This document shows, piece after piece, positions 1 to 4,539 of a stretch of 5,997 nt of DNA. The notes below the pieces were generated by a model. That model was not told the DNA's origin, did not search any database, and saw only the letters and a list, made by a program, of their open reading frames with translations. Where the stretch lies: contig JAPYPM010000146.1 in the NCBI GenBank assembly GCA_029937635.1, forward strand, positions 1-5,997, read 5' to 3'. Within the stretch, counting starts at the first letter, position 1, and each line of letters starts with the position of its first letter. A program made the position numbers and the translations under genes. This stretch comes from Nitrospinaceae bacterium. Lineage in GTDB: Bacteria; Nitrospinota; Nitrospinia; Nitrospinales; VA-1.

Positions 1-1043
1 ATTTGCATAGTCGAATGTTGCACATATGGAAAAATAATATTTGCTAAGAGGTTAATTGTATAATCTTCGACTCGATCCTCAATTAGCACAACCTCTGGAA
101 CCGTTTGAATAGGAATATCTTTGAACAAATCTATGGAAAACTCTCTTATAGCGATTTGGTTATCGGCAAGATAGTCATTTTTTGATGCTCGCCTAATAAA
201 GGTCGGTATCTGCGTCTCTAAGGCTTTTCGAATATTCTTTGCAAGCAACCAACCTTCATCAAGCTCTTGAGATAGAAGCTTAGTAATTAGCCCACTAAAA
301 AATCTACCATTACCAACAAGTCCCATATTAGCTTTGGTCGAAGCAGGTAGAATACAACGAATAATGTCACATGCTGCGCTTCGCATAGTGAAACCATAAG
401 CCAAGCGGTGCGCCCTTTGTTCATTGTCATTTTCTAATGCATCGGCTCCAACAAGCACAACATTATTATCGCGTTCAACTTCGATCTTAAATGCTGACGC
501 TGGGAGTTTTTTACGAAAAAAATTCTGCATCGGTTCGACCAGCCCAGCATATGTTTCAAACAAAAAATCCATCGTCTGAACATATGTTTGAGCTAATCCA
601 GATTTCATAATAGATTCGGGACGAACATACCTCCATTGTTCGTCACGTTTCACATCATATAAAACGTAACGCGTAGACTCTTCAATCGGCGAACCGCCAA
701 TTCTACAATCCTCAATAATCTTAGTCATTAAATTGGAAACATTTTCAATACAAAGAGGAGCGACCGCAAGTTCTGCAACAGACTCATCTCCATACTTATT
801 AACTACCCGGTCAATGAGTTCACTCCCCTTAACCTCATTAGGCGTTCCGTCCTGATTAAGAAACTCACGTACCACGGTCTCCTTAAGTCCAGTTGGTGCT
901 CGGCTGTAACGCGCAAGAGCAGCGCCGACCACCTCTGGATTAAGATTGCTGATCACAAACACATCAGCATCAACATCTGAAACATATGAAGATAGATTTT
1001 CTCTTTCTTGTTTGGTTAGTTCATCTGCTCTTTTTGGTTTCAT
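1..1043 (-). CDS. ThyX-like (FAD-dependent thymidylate synthase-like) protein, probably two-domain, C-terminus cut by window edge
   Basis: The gene is open from an ATG at 1043 to the left edge without a stop, giving 347 codons. Residues about 28-130 resemble a ThyX domain: ISNLNPEVVGAALARYSR (31-48), YGDESVAELA (84-93) and a degenerate signature ending IEESTRYVLYD (120-130). Canonical ThyX has RHRxxSxNExSxRY, which binds FAD and dUMP. Here the ExSxRY end is kept, but the RHR part reads DCR followed by IGGS. Residues about 205-290 look like the helical linker of the long ThyX-like proteins (ILPASTKANMGLVGNG at 231-246). VVLIEDRVEDYTINLLANII (318-337) looks like the start of a second ThyX-type repeat. 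The ATG overlaps the stop of the upstream FGE-like gene as ATGA, and no Shine-Dalgarno sequence precedes it, so translation is probably coupled. No signal peptide is seen, so it should be cytoplasmic. Family membership is fairly secure. Thymidylate synthase activity is not, because of the altered motif and the unusual architecture. Confidence 0.8.
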   Translation of the reverse strand, partial: MKPKRADELTKQERENLSSYVSDVDADVFVISNLNPEVVGAALARYSRAPTGLKETVVREFLNQDGTPNEVKGSELIDRVVNKYGDESVAELAVAPLCIENVSNLMTKIIEDCRIGGSPIEESTRYVLYDVKRDEQWRYVRPESIMKSGLAQTYVQTMDFLFETYAGLVEPMQNFFRKKLPASAFKIEVERDNNVVLVGADALENDNEQRAHRLAYGFTMRSAACDIIRCILPASTKANMGLVGNGRFFSGLITKLLSQELDEGWLLAKNIRKALETQIPTFIRRASKNDYLADNQIAIREFSIDLFKDIPIQTVPEVVLIEDRVEDYTINLLANIIFPYVQHSTMQ

Positions 1044-1993
1044 AGGTTGCTATCTTTGGCACATCGGAATCCAGTATCATTAAATCTTACTTCAGGTTGA
1101 CTCCATCGTCTAAAGGAACTACGCAGAGTATCAGGATAATTAACCCAAGAACCACCCCGTACCGATTTAAACTCGCCTTCTACTGGGCCTCTTGGATTTT
1201 TCTTACGTCTCCAATTGTAATACTTTAAGTCGTACCAATCATCGACCCACTCCCAAACATTTCCCGCCATATCATGCACACCGTATAAGGATACTCCTTG
1301 AGAATAAGCCCCCACATCTGTCATGGTGAAAATACCACGCCATTTCCTTCCATAAGAAGCTCTTTTTTTAGGCGGTCTGGGCCCCCAAGGGTATAAGTTA
1401 CCGCTTGGGCCTCGAGCTGCCTTTTCCCATTCTGCTTCTGAGGGAAGCCGTTTCCCCCGCCACCTACAATAAGCATCCGCATCAAACCAACTCACCTGCG
1501 TTACAGGTTGACGTTTAATTCTGGAAGGAAACGACGCTCCCTTCCACAAATTACCTTCGCGACATTGATCTGTCTCGCAAGTTTCATCTAAGGCGAAACG
1601 ATGCCCAGTTGCTAAAACAAAATCAAGATATTTTTCATTTGTTACTTCAAAAATATCGATCCAATAACTATCAAGAAAAATAAGTTTGTCCGGGTACTCA
1701 TCACGAAACCACCATAGCTCGCAGGACTTGTCATACTTGCGACACTGTTTCAGATGCCTTTTATTTTCCACAAAACTTGAACCCATTTTAAAGGTCCCAA
1801 CCGGAATACGGGTCATACTTGAATTATCTGGTTTAACAGGGGGAGGTCCAACTGGCACTTGCTGCAGATTATTAGGTAACTCTTCTTTATGTTTTTCTCC
1901 GGTATGTATCGCAAACACTACTGAGGTCGTAGAGAAAAAACAAACCAAACAAAAAAAACAAACTCGCAAAAAAAATAATAAACGAACAGACAT
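1040..1993 (-). CDS. Exported SUMF1/formylglycine-generating-enzyme-like domain protein, catalytic cysteines absent
   Basis: This 317-residue protein has a hydrophobic N-terminus (residues 4-28) with a plausible signal peptidase I site after VFA (26-28). A Pro/Asn-rich linker follows (about 40-58). The SUMF1/FGE-sulfatase domain spans about 60-313: IPVGTFKMGS (63-72), FEVTNEKYLDF (115-125), PVTQVSWFDADAYCRWRGKR (163-182), LPSEAEWEKAARG (183-195), YPWG (201-204), DMAGNVWEWVDDWY (241-254), RGGSW (279-283) and TGFRCA (307-312). True formylglycine-generating enzymes carry two copper-binding cysteines shortly after RGGS. At those positions this protein has Asn285 and Leu290, so it should not make formylglycine. 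Such non-catalytic members are common as secreted or periplasmic proteins of unknown role. Cys84/Cys91 and Cys139/Cys144 could form disulfides after export. The start is the first ATG after an in-frame stop at 2033-2035. No clear Shine-Dalgarno sequence is seen. The gene lies 52 bases after the DUF4149-like gene and overlaps the ThyX-like start by 4 bases. Confidence 0.88.
   Translation of the reverse strand: MSVRLLFFLRVCFFCLVCFFSTTSVVFAIHTGEKHKEELPNNLQQVPVGPPPVKPDNSSMTRIPVGTFKMGSSFVENKRHLKQCRKYDKSCELWWFRDEYPDKLIFLDSYWIDIFEVTNEKYLDFVLATGHRFALDETCETDQCREGNLWKGASFPSRIKRQPVTQVSWFDADAYCRWRGKRLPSEAEWEKAARGPSGNLYPWGPRPPKKRASYGRKWRGIFTMTDVGAYSQGVSLYGVHDMAGNVWEWVDDWYDLKYYNWRRKKNPRGPVEGEFKSVRGGSWVNYPDTLRSSFRRWSQPEVRFNDTGFRCAKDSNL
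1951..1975 (-). repeat. Two 8-base homopolymer tracts inside the signal-peptide codons
   Basis: Eight A residues at 1951-1958 and eight at 1968-1975 (T on the coding strand) lie within the codons for the hydrophobic core of the FGE-like protein's signal peptide, with a further six-base run just downstream at about 1935-1940. Phe codons are almost all TTT here, which creates the runs. Single-base slippage at either tract would shift the frame and remove the exported protein. It could also disturb coupled translation of the ThyX-like gene. The runs are seen directly. A phase-variation role is only a possibility, since Phe-rich signal peptides in AT-rich genomes produce such runs by themselves. 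Confidence 0.45.
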
Positions 1994-2020
1994 GGGTTTA
2001 GACTTAAAAGTTAACTTCTG

Positions 2021-2036
2021 GTGAAAAAATTTTCAC
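2021..2036. repeat. Perfect inverted repeat GTGAAAA-AA-TTTTCAC between two minus-strand genes
   Basis: Seven bases (2021-2027) are followed after two bases by their exact reverse complement (2030-2036). The element sits in the 52-base gap between the DUF4149-like stop and the FGE-like start. It is AT-rich with only two G-C pairs in the stem, and no U-run follows on the minus strand. It is therefore a poor intrinsic terminator. A weak mRNA hairpin affecting expression of the downstream gene, or a small operator, is possible but unproven. Confidence 0.4.
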
Positions 2037-2065
2037 TCATTAGTTTCACTCATCAGTTTCATTAG
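2031..2065. repeat. 13-base tandem repeat spanning the stop codon of the DUF4149-like gene
   Basis: Two near-identical 13-base units, TTTCACTCATTAG (2031-2043) and TTTCACTCATCAG (2044-2056), differ at one base. A third shortened unit, TTTCATTAG (2057-2065), lacks four internal bases. The stop codon of the minus-strand gene at 2046-2048 lies in the middle unit. On the coding strand each full unit begins with TGA, so gain or loss of one unit leaves the protein almost unchanged. The left unit shares six bases with the inverted repeat at 2021-2036. It looks like a small replication-slippage duplication. Confidence 0.6.
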
Positions 2066-2597
2066 GATTTTTTCGAAACCGAGTCATCTCCTTGCCATGA
2101 ATGTAGAGAAGCGATAACCCTAGGATCATATTAACTGAATAAATATTGATAAATTTAGAATGAAAACGATCAAAACGTATCTGCAACTTCTGATCCGTCG
2201 GGTTGGCTTTTTTTAACTCGTCCACTTCGTGCATTTCAGGTCGAAGAAAACTTCCCATGTAAATTGCCAGTACAATCATAACGCCAAGGATCCATTCCTT
2301 AACGAACCTGCGTTTCGTAACGCCGACTTGTTTAAATTCAAGTTTGCTAAATTCCCCAACTAATCGCTTAATTATTTCGGCCGAAACCATGAAACCGATA
2401 CAAATATAAATAATTTCAATGTTGAACACATCCATGATGCTGTTCATCAACTTACTTGCCAGTAATGGCTGTTCTTTAAGCTTGATCCGCACAATAATTT
2501 CTACCAAAATTCCAAGCAAGAACATCCCTCCAACCCATAAAGAAAGTCCCAAAAGATAAAACATATTAAATGTATAAACTAAACGTTTCATTAACAT
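2046..2597 (-). CDS. Four-helix integral membrane protein, DUF4149/TMEM205-like
   Basis: This 183-residue protein has four hydrophobic helices at about 11-36, 58-77, 102-118 and 148-166, separated by Lys/Arg-rich loops. It should be an inner-membrane protein. Helix 1 carries LSLWVGGMFLLGILVE (18-33), which resembles the small-residue-rich first helix of DUF4149 proteins. SFLRPEMHEVDEL (116-128) after helix 3 and FDRFHSKFINIYSVNMILGL (142-161) in helix 4 also fit that family, whose molecular function is not established. The assignment is by recalled pattern, so moderate confidence applies to the family and high confidence to the membrane topology. The ATG at 2597 and a second ATG two codons later (2591) are both possible; the first is used here, with only a weak GGTG upstream. 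A 176-base gap precedes it. The FGE-like gene follows after 52 bases on the same strand, so the two are probably co-transcribed. Confidence 0.75.
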   Translation of the reverse strand: MLMKRLVYTFNMFYLLGLSLWVGGMFLLGILVEIIVRIKLKEQPLLASKLMNSIMDVFNIEIIYICIGFMVSAEIIKRLVGEFSKLEFKQVGVTKRRFVKEWILGVMIVLAIYMGSFLRPEMHEVDELKKANPTDQKLQIRFDRFHSKFINIYSVNMILGLSLLYIHGKEMTRFRKNPNETDE

Positions 2598-2773
2598 GAC
2601 ACCGGTAAATGACTGATAATTATTTTAACTTTAAACAATATTCTTTAAGAACTTTAAATTTTTGCAAACCAATAAAAAAGTTATACTCTCTTATCTGACA
2701 CACAACCAAAAACCACCAAAAAATGGTTACTCTACTTCACCCGTAAATTAATTACGCTATTTATAAACTTGAG

Positions 2774-3091
2774 TTAGCGCCCTCCAGACACTCTTTTTCG
2801 AATCATTTTTTTAAAACTATTTCCTAAATACTCTTCCTCTTCCTTAAGTACTTTAACTATCTGCGATCTATCACCACCGTACCAAGTTTTAATGGCATCC
2901 ATCCCCTTACCTCGATTAACCGTATTGAGAATAGAAAGATAGATTACTCCATAAATAACTGCAATGGTATATAGAGTAAGTGGAATAAAAGATTTGAGGC
3001 GCTTTTGTTCCGCCTCTTCTTTGTTATGCCACCATTGACATAGGCGTTTCCAAAGAGTTTGTTTCTGATTTTTAAATGAGTTACCACCCAT
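2774..3091 (-). CDS. Small single-pass membrane protein of unknown function
   Basis: I do not recognise a family for this 105-residue protein. The N-terminal third is basic and Trp/Gln/Glu-rich (WKRLCQWWHNKEEAEQKRLK at 14-33). One hydrophobic helix follows at about 35-55 (FIPLTLYTIAVIYGVIYLSI), then a charged C-terminal segment containing KVLKEEEEYLG (80-90) and a basic tail (KKMIRKRV, 94-101). The single helix has positive charges on both sides, so orientation is not clear from sequence alone. It has no cleavable signal peptide. The first ATG at 3091 is chosen, although no Shine-Dalgarno sequence is obvious; the next Met is at residue 64, after the helix. Its amino-acid pattern (a real transmembrane helix, balanced charged flanks) and the absence of any competing gene support a genuine gene. 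It is the first minus-strand gene and diverges from aroA. Membership of the same transcript as the DUF4149-like gene, 176 bases downstream, is uncertain. Confidence 0.6.
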   Translation of the reverse strand: MGGNSFKNQKQTLWKRLCQWWHNKEEAEQKRLKSFIPLTLYTIAVIYGVIYLSILNTVNRGKGMDAIKTWYGGDRSQIVKVLKEEEEYLGNSFKKMIRKRVSGGR

Positions 3092-3246
3092 AACAAAGAC
3101 TGGGTAAACCGTGAATATTAAAAGCTTTAAAGACTTACATTTGATGGAAAAGTCCTTTGAATGATAGCAAAACCCATCTATCGAAACAAGCCAGTCCTAT
3201 ACCGCTAAATCATACACTTTCAAAAGTCTTTGAAGTTTCATGATTA

Positions 3247-3255
3247 TGCTATAGT
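3247..3255 (+). promoter_or_regulatory. Candidate extended -10 promoter element for aroA
   Basis: TGCTATAGT matches the extended -10 pattern TGnTATAAT with one mismatch. It lies about 27 bases before the aroA start and 15 bases before its Shine-Dalgarno sequence, which would give a short leader starting near 3262. No good -35 hexamer sits at 16-18 bases upstream (TCTTTG at 3227-3232 is poor). That is acceptable for an extended -10 promoter but leaves the call tentative. Confidence 0.45.
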
Positions 3256-3270
3256 TCAACTTTAAATCGT

Positions 3271-3275
3271 GGAGA
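3271..3275 (+). promoter_or_regulatory. Shine-Dalgarno sequence fixing the TTG start of aroA
   Basis: GGAGA ends seven bases before the TTG at 3283. No ATG or GTG occurs in frame between the upstream stop at 3241-3243 and this TTG, and the protein from TTG begins at the usual position relative to the conserved ASKS motif. The site therefore decides in favour of a TTG start. Confidence 0.75.
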
Positions 3276-3282
3276 CTGTTTT

Positions 3283-4539
3283 TTGAAAGAAATTACCCCT
3301 GCAGAAAAAATAACAGCGACAGTGGAATGTCCCGCCTCAAAAAGTTACACCAATCGAGCACTTTTGGTTGCAGCGCTTGCTAAGGGTATTTCAACTTTAC
3401 GCAATCCCCTGTTTAGTGACGACACAAAATATATGCGCCTGGCTTTGGAACAATTTGGTATTTCTGTAAAAAAAGAAGATTCTACCTTCGTGGTTTCAGG
3501 AACTGGCGGGGATTTAAAATGTCCACGCAAGGAAATCTCTATCGGCCTTGCAGGAACTACCATGCGATTTCTAACAACTTTCGCAGCTCTCTCTCCAGGA
3601 AAAACTCAGCTTACAGGGGACAAACGCATGCTAGAGCGACCTATTTCAGATTTACTGGAAGCACTCAATCAAATAGGAGTAACAACTCGCTCGTTAAAAA
3701 ATAATGGCTGCCCCCCTTTAGAAATCATAGGTGGTGGCATTTTAGGAGGAGAAATTAATCTTGCAGGAAACAATAGCAGCCAATACTTGACGTCTATCCT
3801 ACTTTCTGCACCTTATTTTAAAAATGGAACCACTATCAATATTATTGGTGAACTTACTTCCAAACCCTATCTAGACATAACCATCGACATCATGAAAACT
3901 TTTGGGGTAACTGTTGAGTGTGAAAATCACACCCGGTTCCATATTTCAGCAGATCAAAGCTACCATGCGATGGACTACAGGATAGAAGCGGACTGGTCGA
4001 GCGCATCCTACTTTCTTGCTGCAGCAGCTATTACCCAAGGAGAAGTTACTTTAATTGGCCTTAATTCTAAAAGTGTGCAAGGAGATGCCGGATTTCTCAA
4101 TGTTCTAGAGAGAATGGGCTGCAAGGTTGAGCGGTCTTCTGAAAAAATTTTTATACAAGGAAATCCTTTGAGTGGGATTAATATAAACATGAACAGCATG
4201 CCCGACGTAGTACAAACCCTTGCTGTAACAGCTCTATTTGCAGAAGGTGAAACCTGTATCTCTGGCATAGGCAATTTAAGAATTAAGGAAACTGATCGAA
4301 TAGAAGCACTTGAAACTGAGCTTTCTCGGTTAGGAGCTGGCGTTGAGTCAGGGGAAGATTATTTAAAAATTCGCCCTGGAACCTACATCCCAAATGATTT
4401 TGAAACCTATAATGACCATCGTATGGCTATGAGTCTCGCTTTGGTCGGACTCAAGGTCCCCGGAATTCGCATTAAAAATCCAAGCTGCGTCGAAAAATCT
4501 TTTCCTGACTTTTTCGAACAACTCGAAGGAATATTGTGA
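3283..4539 (+). CDS. aroA: 3-phosphoshikimate 1-carboxyvinyltransferase (EPSP synthase)
   Basis: This cytoplasmic enzyme of the shikimate pathway transfers the enolpyruvyl group of PEP to shikimate-3-phosphate. That gives EPSP, the precursor of chorismate and the aromatic amino acids. At 418 residues it has full family length. By comparison with E. coli AroA, the binding and catalytic residues are present: Lys20-Ser21 and Arg25 (ASKSYTNRAL), the Gly-Thr loop at 90-95, Arg119-Pro120 (ERP), Ser165-Ser166-Gln167 (NSSQYL), Ser193-Lys194 (TSKPYLDIT), catalytic Asp308 (SMPDVV), Lys335-Glu336 (RIKETDR), Arg380 (YNDHRMAMS) and Lys405 near the C-terminus (KSFPDFFEQL). The overall pattern suits a class I enzyme. 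The glycine-rich loop is unusual: LAGTTMRF (89-96) replaces the common NAGTAMRP. The start is TTG with GGAGA seven bases upstream. Its stop overlaps the GTG start of the DUF255 gene by four bases, so the two are probably co-translated. Confidence 0.96.
   Translation: MKEITPAEKITATVECPASKSYTNRALLVAALAKGISTLRNPLFSDDTKYMRLALEQFGISVKKEDSTFVVSGTGGDLKCPRKEISIGLAGTTMRFLTTFAALSPGKTQLTGDKRMLERPISDLLEALNQIGVTTRSLKNNGCPPLEIIGGGILGGEINLAGNNSSQYLTSILLSAPYFKNGTTINIIGELTSKPYLDITIDIMKTFGVTVECENHTRFHISADQSYHAMDYRIEADWSSASYFLAAAAITQGEVTLIGLNSKSVQGDAGFLNVLERMGCKVERSSEKIFIQGNPLSGININMNSMPDVVQTLAVTALFAEGETCISGIGNLRIKETDRIEALETELSRLGAGVESGEDYLKIRPGTYIPNDFETYNDHRMAMSLALVGLKVPGIRIKNPSCVEKSFPDFFEQLEGIL
4526..4530 (+). 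promoter_or_regulatory. Shine-Dalgarno sequence for the GTG start of the DUF255 gene, inside aroA
   Basis: AAGGA within the last codons of aroA ends five bases before the GTG at 4536. The GTG overlaps the aroA TGA as GTGA. The good spacing and the canonical N-terminus that results (HEKSPYLLQHAHNPVNW soon after the start) support this non-ATG start. Confidence 0.7.

Larger units (their letters stand above)
3092..3282. other. Divergent intergenic region with repeated AGTC(C)TTT-type motifs
   Basis: This is the only divergent promoter region in the window, between the 105-residue membrane protein and aroA. The motif AGTCTTT or close variants occurs four times: inverted as AAAGACT at 3095-3101 and 3130-3135 (part of AAAGACTT, 3129-3136), and direct as AAGTCCTTT (3150-3158) and AAGTCTTT (3224-3231). 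The two direct copies sit in a longer imperfect repeat, AAAAGTC(C)TTTGAA (3148-3161 and 3222-3234). These could be regulator sites, but short AT-rich motifs recur by chance. For the minus strand only a lone TAATAT (3115-3120, reverse complement) resembles a -10 box, without a good -35. Confidence 0.35.

Noticed and set aside
1096..1155. Active formylglycine-generating enzyme
   Set aside because: Both cysteines expected after RGGS are absent, and no sulfatase gene is in the window.
1686..2024. Plus-strand open frame of 112 codons
   Set aside because: It lies antisense to the well-supported FGE-like gene and its extent reflects the A-rich signal-peptide region. The product is low-complexity Lys/Gln/Thr-rich at the end and has no recognisable domain.
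2627..2658. Repeated AACTTTAAA (2627-2635, 2650-2658, and again 3258-3266)
   Set aside because: This 9-base AT-only-plus-one motif is expected to recur in AT-rich intergenic DNA, and the copies have no consistent position relative to promoters.
2708..2728. Possible intrinsic terminator after the 105-residue membrane protein gene
   Set aside because: On the minus strand AACCA and TGGTT can pair around an 8-base loop followed by T residues, but the stem is only five pairs with few G-C pairs. It is too weak to call.
3143..3178. GATGG/CCATC dyad upstream of aroA
   Set aside because: Five pairs around a loop of about 25 bases are not a credible hairpin or riboswitch.
3345..3563. Minus-strand open frame inside aroA
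   Set aside because: It is an antisense shadow of a fully conserved aroA coding stretch. The same applies to 4008-4274 (minus) and to 3519-3704 (plus, other frame).
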